Shown here piece after piece: positions 8,857-17,743 of a stretch of 64,000 bases of DNA (position 1 is its first letter; the number at the start of each line of letters is the position of its first letter). The position numbers and the translations under genes are program-made. Below the pieces are notes generated by a model that had not been told where the DNA came from, did no database searches, and saw only the letters and a list, made by a program, of their open reading frames with translations. The DNA is from an uncultured Aquimarina sp. (GTDB lineage: Bacteria > Bacteroidota > Bacteroidia > Flavobacteriales > Flavobacteriaceae): positions 85,778 to 149,777 of the forward strand of contig CANLYR010000008.1 in NCBI GenBank assembly GCA_947495425.1, in the 5' to 3' direction.

Positions 8857-9645
8857 TCAAAACTCAATCCTCTTAACCGTATAATCAACACGTGTTTGTT
8901 TGAGTATTTCTGTAAGAACAGTAACATTTTTATTGGTAAATAATTGATGTTTACCGAGATCAGGTTTTGGATTTAAAAACCAAAGATTAGTTAACACTGC
9001 TTTTGTTTGTTTGGCTACTGCTTCGCCAGAATCTATTATGGTTACTTTATTAGAGAGCATTTTTTTTAAAATGGGGATAAGGTATGGATAATGGCTGCAT
9101 CCTAAAACCAGATAATCAATATCTTTCTTAATCATAGGTTCTATGTAGGAATTGAGCAGTGTGTACATTTCAGGACTATTGATTTTTCCTTCTTCTATAA
9201 GTTCCACCAATCCAGTTCCAATGATCTCTATAGTTTCTATATTACGGGTGTATAACTCTGATGTTTTCGTAAATAATTCACTAGATAATGTGCCCTTGGT
9301 AGCTAAAACGCCTACTTTTTTAGTTTTTGTACGAATCGCTGCTGGTTTTATAGCAGGTTCAATGCCTATAAAAGGGATATCGTAAGTGGATCTGAGTGTT
9401 TTTATAGCATTAGTTGTTGCAGTATTGCAAGCGACTACAATAATTTTGCAATTAAGTTCTAAAAGTTTTTCTGTATTTTTTATACTTAATGCAATGATAT
9501 CTTCTTTACTTTTTTTTCCGTAAGGTGCATATTTGCTGTCGGCTAAATATATGGTGTTCTCATGTGGGAGTATACGAGAAATTTCTTTCCATATGGAAGT
9601 GCCTCCTACGCCAGAATCAAATATACCAATCGCTCTACTTTGCAT
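8857..9645 (-). CDS. murI: Glutamate racemase
   Basis: A 262-residue protein, full length for MurI. It interconverts L- and D-glutamate for peptidoglycan. The two catalytic cysteines are in VACNTATTNA (C73) and LGCSHYP (C183). The N-terminal FDSGVGGTS and ADSKYAPYG motifs are also intact. It lies downstream of the bamA/skp block in the same orientation, but a hairpin at 9675-9706 separates it from the second skp gene, so it may also have its own transcript. The cell-wall context is consistent. Confidence 0.96.
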   Translation of the reverse strand: MQSRAIGIFDSGVGGTSIWKEISRILPHENTIYLADSKYAPYGKKSKEDIIALSIKNTEKLLELNCKIIVVACNTATTNAIKTLRSTYDIPFIGIEPAIKPAAIRTKTKKVGVLATKGTLSSELFTKTSELYTRNIETIEIIGTGLVELIEEGKINSPEMYTLLNSYIEPMIKKDIDYLVLGCSHYPYLIPILKKMLSNKVTIIDSGEAVAKQTKAVLTNLWFLNPKPDLGKHQLFTNKNVTVLTEILKQTRVDYTVKRIEF

Positions 9646-9674
9646 TATATTGTATATAGAAATATGTCAAAAAT

Positions 9675-9706
9675 AAAAAACAGTAAGTTCGAACTTACTG
9701 TTTTTT
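9675..9706 (-). terminator. Terminator after the skp genes
   Basis: A 32-base perfect palindrome whose left half is 9675-9690 (A-run then CAGTAAGTTC) and right half 9691-9706. On the minus strand it reads as a hairpin ending in a U-run, 29 bases beyond the end of the second skp gene. Confidence 0.8.
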
Positions 9707-9734
9707 GAAATTTTTATTTTGAAAGAAAGTACTG

Positions 9735-10244
9735 TTAGATTCCCAAATCTTTCTTTACATCTGCCATAAGGTCTTTACCATCTGCCATAATCACGCCAGT
9801 ACCGGTGGTAGAATCTAATACATATTGAAAGCCTTGAGCTCTAGCTACTTTTTGTATTGAAGTACGTGCTTTTTCATAGATAGGCTTCATTAATTCGATT
9901 TCCTTTTTTTGAAGATCTTTTAATGCATTTTGTCTGTAATCACCAATACTTTTTTCGGTAGCTTGTATTTCTTGCTGTCTTTTTAAGTTTTCTTCGTCAG
10001 TTTTTGTTTCAGCTTCTTGAGAATACTTTTTGATTGTATTTTGTAATTCTAAAACCATATTTCTGATTTCAGCATCATATGTCTTATTAAGTTTTTCAAT
10101 CTCACTTTTTGCTGCTTTAAAAGCTGGCATAGCTTCTACAAGTTCTTGCGATGCTACATGTGCTACTTTTGATTGCGCGTTTACAAATCCTGATGTTCCT
10201 ATAGCAAGTGCAAAAGCTACTAGTAATGTTCTAAATTGTTTCAT
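9735..10244 (-). CDS. OmpH/Skp family periplasmic chaperone
   Basis: A 169-residue protein with a signal peptide (about 1-23, cleavage after VNAQ). It then has the Skp pattern: a short beta-strand VAHVASQELVEAMP, long charged helices forming the tentacle (residues about 45-125), and a return beta-strand FQYVLDSTTGTGVIMADG. Skp trimers hold unfolded outer-membrane proteins in the periplasm for delivery to BamA. It is the second of two adjacent skp-type genes downstream of bamA, an arrangement common in Bacteroidota. Confidence 0.9.
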   Translation of the reverse strand: MKQFRTLLVAFALAIGTSGFVNAQSKVAHVASQELVEAMPAFKAAKSEIEKLNKTYDAEIRNMVLELQNTIKKYSQEAETKTDEENLKRQQEIQATEKSIGDYRQNALKDLQKKEIELMKPIYEKARTSIQKVARAQGFQYVLDSTTGTGVIMADGKDLMADVKKDLGI

Positions 10245-10288
10245 TTGTAAGTAATATTAATGGGTGTTATAAATTTAAAATTAATGGT

Positions 10289-11149
10289 TTAGTTATTTTT
10301 TTCTTCACTATCATTAGAATCCGAAGAATTCTCGTCTTTTTTTAGTTGTTCTCTTTTAGCCTTTAAGACATCAATAGAGTCTTTTTTTCTTTTTTGTATC
10401 TCTAATAATTTAGCTCTTCGTTCTTCAAATTCCTTTTTCTTAGCAGCTCGTATAGAGTCTCTTTCTGCTTTTCGCTGTTCGAGAAGTTTTTCTCTATCAT
10501 CGAGTTTTTTCTTTGCAGCTCTTTCTCTATCGGTTACTTCTTTTTCTTGCTCTGCATTTCTTTCTTCATCTCTTTCCAAAGATTTCTTTTCTTTTTTGGT
10601 ATTAAGTTGCTTTCTTTTTGAAGCTCTATTTATTCTCAATAATACCTGATCGCTAATATCATATCGATCTGCAGAATATAACATAACGAGGTCTGCCGAT
10701 TTATCAAAAACAAAATCATACTTTTTGTTCTTAGCAATTTCCTGAACAGCTACAAAAACTTGATCTTGTACAGGTTGTACTAATCTCTTTTTTTGAATAA
10801 ATAGATCGCCGTTAGGACCAAATCGTTTTTGCTGGTATTCTAATATTTCCTTTTCTTTAAAAAAGATATCTTCTTCTTTTTCTTCAATCAATTCTTTTGT
10901 AAGTAAGACTCTTTCATTATTTAAATCTTTCCGCATTTCTTCTACAGCCTTTAATTCTGCTTCAATCTCTACTTTCCATTTTTGAACTTTGGTTTCGAGA
11001 TCTGAAGAAGCCTCGTTATATTCAGGGACATTTTCCAAAATATAATCCATGTCGATATAACCGATTCTTATTCCTTTTTGTGCTTGCGCTGTTTGTATAA
11101 AGAATAAGCAACTAATTGTTGCGAATACTAAGAGACCCTTTGTTTTCAT
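10289..11149 (-). CDS. OmpH/Skp family chaperone with a long charged C-terminal extension
   Basis: The signal peptide begins at MKTKGLLVFATISCLFF, so ATG 11149 is chosen over 11182; length is 286 residues. Residues about 25-165 follow Skp (RIGYIDMDYILENVPEY, long helix, then YDFVFDKSADLVMLY). The last roughly 110 residues are an almost uninterrupted Lys/Glu/Arg helix ending in a Ser/Asp/Asn-rich tail, which standard Skp lacks. It lies 35 bases after bamA and is probably co-transcribed. The extension may lengthen the chaperone tentacle or contact the cell wall; this is inference. Confidence 0.85.
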   Translation of the reverse strand: MKTKGLLVFATISCLFFIQTAQAQKGIRIGYIDMDYILENVPEYNEASSDLETKVQKWKVEIEAELKAVEEMRKDLNNERVLLTKELIEEKEEDIFFKEKEILEYQQKRFGPNGDLFIQKKRLVQPVQDQVFVAVQEIAKNKKYDFVFDKSADLVMLYSADRYDISDQVLLRINRASKRKQLNTKKEKKSLERDEERNAEQEKEVTDRERAAKKKLDDREKLLEQRKAERDSIRAAKKKEFEERRAKLLEIQKRKKDSIDVLKAKREQLKKDENSSDSNDSEEKNN

Positions 11150-11184
11150 GATATAGTGTGTATGTTGAAATAATCGTGCCAAAA

Positions 11185-13815
11185 TTAAAACTGCTGCCCT
11201 ATTATGAAATGGATCTCTTGCCCGTGTGGCTCATTAGAGCCAGGGATAGGATCTAACCCATATCCTACATCTATACCAAGTAATCCAAAAGCCGGCATAA
11301 ATATACGTAAACCTACTCCAGCAGAACGATTTAATTGAAAAGGATTAAAACTTTTAAAACTATCATATGCTGCTCCTCCTTCTAAGAATGCAAGCATATA
11401 GATAGATGCTGCAGGTTTTAGTGTTAAAGGGTAACGAAGCTCTAACGAGTATTTGTTATAAATTGTTGCCCCATCTGCATCAAAATTCTCACTATTCACT
11501 CTACTTTGCGGTACAAGGGATTGATCTGGATACCCTCTCAAGGATACGAGCTCACGACCATCGAGAGCTGCAGCGCCCAGAGGAACTCCTCCTAAGAAAA
11601 ATCGCTCGAATGGTATATTACCTCTATCGTTATTATATGCACCTAAAAATCCATACTCTGCATTAGTTTTTAAGACCAAAGGTTTGGTTCCTATATTAAA
11701 AAGGCTAGTATACCAGGTACCATCAAATTTGATTTTATAATACTCTAACCATTTAAAACGTTCTTGATCTATTTGACCTATTTCATCACTGATCTCTCTG
11801 CTTCTAACAACATCTCTGGTGTCTGTAGCATCAAGATTATTTCTCTCTGTTTCCAGATTATCTTTTCGTTGTGCTAAATCACTGTAATCTACACCATCAA
11901 AAAGAGAGTAGGGGAGCGAAAATTTACCGACAAGATTAAATTCTGAACCTGCAATAGGGAAAATCGGGTTTACTGTGGTGTTGTTTCTGCTTATTCCAAT
12001 CGTGTAGGCTAGATCATTAGATGATCCATTACCAAAGGTAAATAAACGAGTATTATAGTTTTTAAGGTTATAATGCCGAATACTTGCTGCTTGTGATAAG
12101 GTAAAATAGTTATCTGGCCAATTCAATCGTTTTGCAATACCGACAGAACCCCCTGTGATGAGAAATTTACTGTCTCTATCTACTCGATTTCTTCCCGTAA
12201 ATAAAAATTGTTCTGTATGAGAGAATGAAGTAGACAATTGATATGGTCTTTTTCCTCCGAGCCATGGCTCAATAAAGGAAAGACTATAAGTTCGGAATGC
12301 TCTACTGGCCTGGGCTCTTAATCTAAGCGTTTGACCATCTCCCATAGGCAAAGGACTATATGATTCTCCGTTAAAGATATTTCGTATAGAGAAATTATTA
12401 AAAGCCAGGCCCAAAGTACCTACAAAACCACCACCTCCGAAACCACCCTGAAGTTCAATTTGACTAGACCCTTTTTCTACTAATGGGTAATTAATGTCAA
12501 TTGTTCCTGACTGTGGATTAGCATTCTGAAATTGTGGTTCTAATTGTTCAGGGTCAAAAAAGCCTAACTGACCAATCTCTCGCACTGTTCTTACTACAAG
12601 TTCTTTGCTATATCTTTGTCCGGGTTTTGTTCTTAATATTCTGTAGACCACATGGTCATTAGTTTTATCATTTCCTGAAACGCTGATATGATCAAAATAG
12701 GTTAATTTTCCTTCACGAATTCTAATTTCAAAATCAATGGTATCATTATACACATTGGTTTCTACTGCATCAATTGATGAGAATAAATATCCATTGTTTT
12801 GGTATAAATTCGTGAGATCGTTTGCATCTGGCTTGGTGTTATCTGAAATTTGCTTTTCAAGCAAAACACCATTATAGACATCTCCTTTTTTAATGACTAA
12901 TTGCCGTGCTAGTTGTCGATCTGTGTATACACTATTTCCTAAAAAAGTAATATTTCCAAAGTAATACTTGTTTCCTTCTTCTACAGTAAGGTTTAAGGAT
13001 ACACTATCGTCATCTTCTACAATAAGGGAGTCAGATACGATTCGGGCATCTCTATATCCTTTTTCTTTGTATTTTTTTCTAATATTATCTTTGTCTTCGA
13101 GATAATCTGCCCTTATATATTTAGAACGTTTCCAGAATCTTAACGGTTTTTTTTGCTTTGTGTTTTTCATTGCCTTGCGTACTTTGGCATCACTAAGCTG
13201 TTCATTTCCGAAGATATTAATTTTATCGACTTTAACACGATCACCTTTGTCTATTCGAACCAACATATTAACCTTGTTGTTGGCTACGGTATCCTTTACC
13301 GCTACTGTGTTGATAGCAACTTTGGTATTTAGAAATCCTTCTTTTCTATATTTATTTGTAATATAATTACGAGTAGTTGTAATAAGGTTTTCTGTGACTT
13401 TGGTTCCCTTGGTTAAGCCATTATCTTTAACAATCTCTTCAGCTTTACGTTTTTTGATGCCTTCAACACGAGCTTCATTAAGTTCAGAGACTTCTTGAAT
13501 GCTAATTTCTAAATCGGCAATATTTCCTTCTACTTTGGTTACATAGAAATTGATATCACTAAATAATTCTAGATCCCATAATTTTTTGATTACCTGGCTT
13601 ATTTTATCCCCCGGGAGAAAAATTTTATCTCCCTTTTTTAATCCAGTAAAAGTAATTACAGTATTTTCATTATAACTTGTTGTTCCGGTGACTTTAATTT
13701 TTCCGATAATATACTCTTTCCCGTTGGCACTAGCTAAATTCTGTGCTGAAAGTGATATAGAGTTTATTAATAAGGCGAGTAACGTAATATACGTAATTGG
13801 TAATTTTTTTGCCAT
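11185..13815 (-). CDS. bamA: Outer-membrane protein assembly factor BamA
   Basis: An 876-residue protein from ATG 13815 (MAKKLPITYITLLALL signal peptide), 4 bases after the uppS stop; an upstream ATG at 13848 would overlap uppS. Five POTRA domains occupy about 30-430 (for example IGKIKVTGTTSYNENTVI and KVDKINIFGNEQLSD). The C-terminal 16-stranded Omp85 barrel contains the VRGYP-type lid motif here as LRGYPDQS, and a terminal strand ending IIGQQF with the final aromatic. BamA inserts beta-barrel proteins into the outer membrane. It sits between uppS and skp, as in other Bacteroidota. Confidence 0.96.
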   Translation of the reverse strand: MAKKLPITYITLLALLINSISLSAQNLASANGKEYIIGKIKVTGTTSYNENTVITFTGLKKGDKIFLPGDKISQVIKKLWDLELFSDINFYVTKVEGNIADLEISIQEVSELNEARVEGIKKRKAEEIVKDNGLTKGTKVTENLITTTRNYITNKYRKEGFLNTKVAINTVAVKDTVANNKVNMLVRIDKGDRVKVDKINIFGNEQLSDAKVRKAMKNTKQKKPLRFWKRSKYIRADYLEDKDNIRKKYKEKGYRDARIVSDSLIVEDDDSVSLNLTVEEGNKYYFGNITFLGNSVYTDRQLARQLVIKKGDVYNGVLLEKQISDNTKPDANDLTNLYQNNGYLFSSIDAVETNVYNDTIDFEIRIREGKLTYFDHISVSGNDKTNDHVVYRILRTKPGQRYSKELVVRTVREIGQLGFFDPEQLEPQFQNANPQSGTIDINYPLVEKGSSQIELQGGFGGGGFVGTLGLAFNNFSIRNIFNGESYSPLPMGDGQTLRLRAQASRAFRTYSLSFIEPWLGGKRPYQLSTSFSHTEQFLFTGRNRVDRDSKFLITGGSVGIAKRLNWPDNYFTLSQAASIRHYNLKNYNTRLFTFGNGSSNDLAYTIGISRNNTTVNPIFPIAGSEFNLVGKFSLPYSLFDGVDYSDLAQRKDNLETERNNLDATDTRDVVRSREISDEIGQIDQERFKWLEYYKIKFDGTWYTSLFNIGTKPLVLKTNAEYGFLGAYNNDRGNIPFERFFLGGVPLGAAALDGRELVSLRGYPDQSLVPQSRVNSENFDADGATIYNKYSLELRYPLTLKPAASIYMLAFLEGGAAYDSFKSFNPFQLNRSAGVGLRIFMPAFGLLGIDVGYGLDPIPGSNEPHGQEIHFIIGQQF

Positions 13816-13819
13816 TCCT

Positions 13820-14557
13820 TTAACTGAGCTGCTCACTAGTTTTTCCAAATCTTCTTTCTCTTTTTTGATAATTTAATATGGCTTCGAATAAGTCGGCTCT
13901 TTTAAAATCCGGCCATAAAATCTCTGTAAAATATAATTCTGCGTACGCAATCTGCCATAATAGAAAATTACTGATACGTTGTTCTCCACTGGTACGTATC
14001 AATAAATCAACATCTGGCAGATCTTTAGTGTACAAATGCTCATTAATGACTGATTCATTTATAAGATGTGGCGAAATTACACCATTTTTAACTTTAATAC
14101 TTATTTCTTCGATAGTTTTTATAAGCTCTTCTCGACTTCCGTAGCTAAGTGCGAGAGTTAGTACCATATGATCATTAGATTTGGTCTTTTCTATGACTTC
14201 TAAAAGTTCTATTCTTGCCTTATCAGGTAATGTTTGCAAGTTTCCAATGGCGTTAAGCCTTATGTTATTGTCTTGTAAGGTTTTGATCTCTTTTTTTAAA
14301 GAGCTTACCAGAAGTTTCATTAAGATGTCTACTTCAAGTTTTGGTCTGTTCCAATTCTCAGTAGAAAAGGCGTATAATGTAAGATGTTTTATTCCTATTT
14401 CGGCACTGCCTTCTACAGCTTCGCGCACTGCTTTTGTTCCTTTTTCGTGGCCAACAGCTCTAAATAGGCCTTTCTTTTTAGCCCATCGACCATTGCCGTC
14501 CATAATTATGGCAACGTGCTTAGGAATATTAGCGTTTAATTGTTTTTTATCAATCAT
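13820..14557 (-). CDS. uppS: Isoprenyl (undecaprenyl diphosphate) transferase
   Basis: A 245-residue cis-prenyltransferase that makes the C55 lipid carrier for peptidoglycan and surface glycans. The signature HVAIIMDGNGRWAKKKG carries catalytic D20, and the conserved TLYAFSTENWNRP and DLLIRTSGEQRISNFLLWQIAY motifs are intact. The length is normal. It is 3 bases downstream of the porG-like gene and 4 bases upstream of bamA, so it is in the middle of one operon. Confidence 0.96.
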   Translation of the reverse strand: MIDKKQLNANIPKHVAIIMDGNGRWAKKKGLFRAVGHEKGTKAVREAVEGSAEIGIKHLTLYAFSTENWNRPKLEVDILMKLLVSSLKKEIKTLQDNNIRLNAIGNLQTLPDKARIELLEVIEKTKSNDHMVLTLALSYGSREELIKTIEEISIKVKNGVISPHLINESVINEHLYTKDLPDVDLLIRTSGEQRISNFLLWQIAYAELYFTEILWPDFKRADLFEAILNYQKRERRFGKTSEQLS

Positions 14558-14560
14558 TTT

Positions 14561-15238
14561 TCAAAAAGCACAATGACAAGGTATCCTACCCCAAGTGTAG
14601 GATAACGTAATCCCGGTAAACATGTACCAGTCATTGTTGTTTAAATTACCAAATCCAGTGCCAAATCTATCATCTGGATTACTACCATCCAGGTTATCTG
14701 AGAATGTATAACGAGCACCAATTTCTGCTCCAATCACAAAATCCCTGCCTAATGTTTTTTTAATCCCTAAAATCATAGGGATGGCAAAACTCCATTTGTC
14801 ACTATAAGCTTCAATCTCATTGTTTGCATTTATAGCTAATGCACCGTAATTAAATGCAGTAATTCCGCTATAAAGATAAGGGGTGAATTGTGATTCTCCA
14901 TCATACAAAAACCAATCCCAGAAATTGAATTCCATCCCAAGTGATAGTTCTTTTACAGAACTATCAAAACGTAATCCCCTTTCTTGCCTTCTATCATCAC
15001 CTTTACTATCATCGGCACTAAGCGATGCATATAAGAATGAAGCTCTAAAAGCATGTCGCTTACTGCGGTTCCATTTTCCTATGACGCCAAGTGCGATGTC
15101 ATTAGGGGAAATATAAGACGTTGATCCTACATCGCCTATAAAATTAGACCCCCCTGCCATCAGCCCTACTTCATAGGTTTGTGATGTGATAGTTTGTATA
15201 AAAAACAGACTAATTACGAATGATGCTAAGTATCTCAT
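14561..15238 (-). CDS. DUF6089/PorG-like outer-membrane protein
   Basis: A 225-residue protein with a signal peptide (about 1-19, cleavage after TSQ). A barrel-like mature region begins YEVGLMAGGSNFIGDVG and contains GVIGKWNRSKRHAFRASFLY and GLRFDSSVKELSLGMEFNFWDW, typical of DUF6089 proteins. In Porphyromonas gingivalis a protein of this type, PorG, is part of the type IX secretion core and is encoded next to uppS, an Omp85 gene and two skp genes. The same order here supports orthology. It heads the operon behind a good promoter. Confidence 0.78.
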   Translation of the reverse strand: MRYLASFVISLFFIQTITSQTYEVGLMAGGSNFIGDVGSTSYISPNDIALGVIGKWNRSKRHAFRASFLYASLSADDSKGDDRRQERGLRFDSSVKELSLGMEFNFWDWFLYDGESQFTPYLYSGITAFNYGALAINANNEIEAYSDKWSFAIPMILGIKKTLGRDFVIGAEIGARYTFSDNLDGSNPDDRFGTGFGNLNNNDWYMFTGITLSYTWGRIPCHCAF

Positions 15239-15255
15239 AGATTTTCAAAAGTTTG

Positions 15256-15284
15256 CAAATATAACAATTAACTTTAGTACACAA
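15256..15284 (-). promoter_or_regulatory. Promoter of the porG-uppS-bamA-skp operon
   Basis: On the minus strand TTG (15284-15282) is followed by an 18-base spacer and TATATTTG (15263-15256), matching the Bacteroidota TTTG/TAnnTTTG consensus. It lies just upstream of the porG-like start codon. Confidence 0.65.
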
Positions 15285-15338
15285 GAATTTGAGTAAAATA
15301 GTATGAAATTAAAAACACTTTTTAGTAGATTTTATTGT

Positions 15339-16223
15339 TTAATTACGTTTATCTTCTCCCCAAAGCATCTTTTTGCGTAATGTTTTTAGGAAACTATCAT
15401 TTTGTAAAACTACCATATTGATTTCAAAAGGAGCTCTTTTTATAAGTACAGTTGTATCATTTGGTAAGGTATGAATTCTAGAGTCTAAAGAAACCAAATA
15501 GGAATCTTCTCTACCTGAAACTTGTAATTTAATTTCTTGATTGTCTGGGATTACAAGAGGCCTAGCATTGAGATTATGTGGTGCAATAGGGGTGAGTACC
15601 ATGCTTTTTGCTTCAGGCATTATTACGGGTCCTCCGCAACTTAATGAATATCCTGTAGAGCCTGTGGGCGTTGACACAATAAGTCCATCGGCCCAATACG
15701 AAGTAAGGAACTCATCATTAAGACTAGTATGTACTGTGACCATCGAGGTGGTGTTTCTTCTACTAACAGCAATTTCATTCATAGCAAAATTTAATACCCC
15801 AAATTCTTTATTTTCGGAAAGCGTTTCTATAGTAACAAGACTTCTGGGGGATATGTAGAATTTTTTCTGAAGGATGAGATCGATACTATCCTGAATTTCT
15901 TCTTTTTGAATCGTTGCCAAAAAACCAAGCCTTCCTGTATTTATACCTGCAATAGGAATGCCTAAATCTCTTACATAAGTTATGGTTCTTAAGATTGTAC
16001 CATCTCCGCCTATACTGAAAAAAAGATCATATGATGTGTCTAATTCTTCAAAAGTGCTGAAATGTGAGTAGGTTTTATCTATGTCATCATGAAGATTTAT
16101 TAATTCTAAAAAATTCTTTTCGATGACGACTTCAACATCATTTTTATCGAGGTTCTCTAGAAGTTGCTGAATGTAAACTCCAGAATTTTTATGGTAGAAC
16201 TGCCCATATATGCCGATCTTCAT
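15339..16223 (-). CDS. nadK: NAD kinase
   Basis: A 294-residue protein that phosphorylates NAD to NADP. The GGDGTIL motif is at residues 72-78, followed by the GINTGRLGFLATI motif and the TPTGSTGYSLSCGGPVI motif, all diagnostic. The length matches the family. It lies upstream of the porG promoter and 39 bases downstream of the CBS gene in the same orientation. Confidence 0.97.
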   Translation of the reverse strand: MKIGIYGQFYHKNSGVYIQQLLENLDKNDVEVVIEKNFLELINLHDDIDKTYSHFSTFEELDTSYDLFFSIGGDGTILRTITYVRDLGIPIAGINTGRLGFLATIQKEEIQDSIDLILQKKFYISPRSLVTIETLSENKEFGVLNFAMNEIAVSRRNTTSMVTVHTSLNDEFLTSYWADGLIVSTPTGSTGYSLSCGGPVIMPEAKSMVLTPIAPHNLNARPLVIPDNQEIKLQVSGREDSYLVSLDSRIHTLPNDTTVLIKRAPFEINMVVLQNDSFLKTLRKKMLWGEDKRN

Positions 16224-16262
16224 TATAATTTGGTTATGTTATTTGGTTACGCTAAAGGATCG

Positions 16263-16919
16263 TCAAATATTAAGGTATTTTTCAAGGTATTGTGATCGTT
16301 CCTTTAAGTTTGTTAAAAATGAATCATCATGGTGCTTAGAAACAATATTGTAACTGTATCTTCTAAAGGTCTGCACGATATTATTAATATCGCTATCATT
16401 AATTTTAATAGTAATCTGAGCTACGTCATTTTCCATATTGGAGATAAATAATCCGAGAACCTTAGCGTTGTTAGATTCTACGATTTGTGCAATTTCACTA
16501 AATGAATAATCTAGAACTCCCTTTTCTACAATTAAAACATTTCCTGGTTCACTAAGAAATGGCGTTTTATTAAACAGCGTCATGATATCACCAAGTTCAA
16601 AAAACCCCAAATAATCATTGTTATCATCCAAAACAGGCATGATATTGGATTGGTTTTGGGCAAAAGACTCTAAAATATCAATCCAGTTATTATCTTTTCT
16701 TACAGAAAACCCTTCGAGCGCATATTGATAGGCTGTGAGTGTTTTGTCAGTTTCAAAACATCTAATATCGGCTTCAGAAATACATCCCAGGTATATTTTT
16801 TCTTTTATAACCGGGAAATGTGTGTAGGTAAGTTCATTGAACAACAATTGCGCATCAGTAACCTTTGCATTGATGTCAAGCGGCGCTATCTCATTAACAA
16901 TATACAAGTTTGTCTTCAT
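16263..16919 (-). CDS. CBS-domain protein
   Basis: A 218-residue protein with two CBS motifs at about 10-120 (DAQLLFNELTYTHFPVI; NWIDILESFAQNQSNIMPVLDD), then an ACT-like C-terminal part (LDYSFSEIAQIVESNNAKVLGLFI; QITIKINDSDINNIVQTF). CBS pairs bind adenosine nucleotides and regulate enzymes or transport. It sits next to nadK, a common arrangement in Flavobacteriaceae, suggesting nucleotide sensing, though the target is unknown. It is divergent from pdxJ. Confidence 0.8.
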   Translation of the reverse strand: MKTNLYIVNEIAPLDINAKVTDAQLLFNELTYTHFPVIKEKIYLGCISEADIRCFETDKTLTAYQYALEGFSVRKDNNWIDILESFAQNQSNIMPVLDDNNDYLGFFELGDIMTLFNKTPFLSEPGNVLIVEKGVLDYSFSEIAQIVESNNAKVLGLFISNMENDVAQITIKINDSDINNIVQTFRRYSYNIVSKHHDDSFLTNLKERSQYLEKYLNI

Positions 16920-17020
16920 AATTAAATAGGAGCTATATTATGCAAAATAATCAAAAAATATACAATCAAGGCGTTCTCAACTTTGTATTTTTGCTTTTTT
17001 AGTAAAAGAGATCAAAAACT

Positions 17021-17734
17021 ATGACAAAGTTAAGTGTAAACATCAATAAAATTGCTACACTACGAAATTCAAGAGGAGGAAACACTCCAGATTTGTTAAA
17101 AGTGGCTATAGATATTCAGAATTTTGGAGGACAGGGCATAACAATACACCCAAGGCCCGACGAGCGACACATAAGATATCAAGATGCCTATGATTTACAG
17201 CCTGTGGTGCATACCGAGTATAATATAGAGGGAAATCCGATTCCTAAATTTATGGCATTGGTTTTGGCTATAAAGCCTACTCAGGTAACTTTAGTTCCTG
17301 ATGCAGAGGATGCAATAACAAGTAATGCCGGTTGGGATACAAAAAAGCATCACGGTTTTTTGAAAGAAGCATTATCAGAGTTTGCTCGCAACGGTATACG
17401 AACATCAATTTTTACAGATCCTGTTGTCGATATCATTGAAGGTGCTGCAGAAGTAGGGGCTGATCGAATAGAATTATATACAGAAGAATACGCTTCAGCA
17501 TATGCTAAAGGAAATGAAAAGGCCATACAGCCTTATGCTCAATGTGCTCAATTAGCTGTTGATCTTGGATTAGGTGTTAATGCTGGGCATGATCTTTCTT
17601 TGGATAATATTAAGTTTTTCAAAGAAAATATCCCAGGGCTACTAGAGGTTTCAATTGGTCATGCTTTGATAAGTGAATCTCTCTATCTTGGATTAGAGAA
17701 TGTCGTTAATATGTATCTACATCGCCTTAAATAA
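17021..17734 (+). CDS. pdxJ: Pyridoxine 5'-phosphate synthase
   Basis: A 237-residue TIM-barrel enzyme that condenses 1-deoxyxylulose 5-phosphate with aminoacetone 3-phosphate to form pyridoxine phosphate. Motifs include LSVNINKIATLRNSRGGN, GITIHPRPDERHI and VNAGHDLSLDN near the C-terminus, with the terminal SIGHALISESLYLGL. A TATTTTTG element at 16986-16993 resembles a -7 box. The next gene starts 9 bases later, so the two are probably co-transcribed. Confidence 0.97.
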   Translation: MTKLSVNINKIATLRNSRGGNTPDLLKVAIDIQNFGGQGITIHPRPDERHIRYQDAYDLQPVVHTEYNIEGNPIPKFMALVLAIKPTQVTLVPDAEDAITSNAGWDTKKHHGFLKEALSEFARNGIRTSIFTDPVVDIIEGAAEVGADRIELYTEEYASAYAKGNEKAIQPYAQCAQLAVDLGLGVNAGHDLSLDNIKFFKENIPGLLEVSIGHALISESLYLGLENVVNMYLHRLK

Positions 17735-17743
17735 TCACTATCT

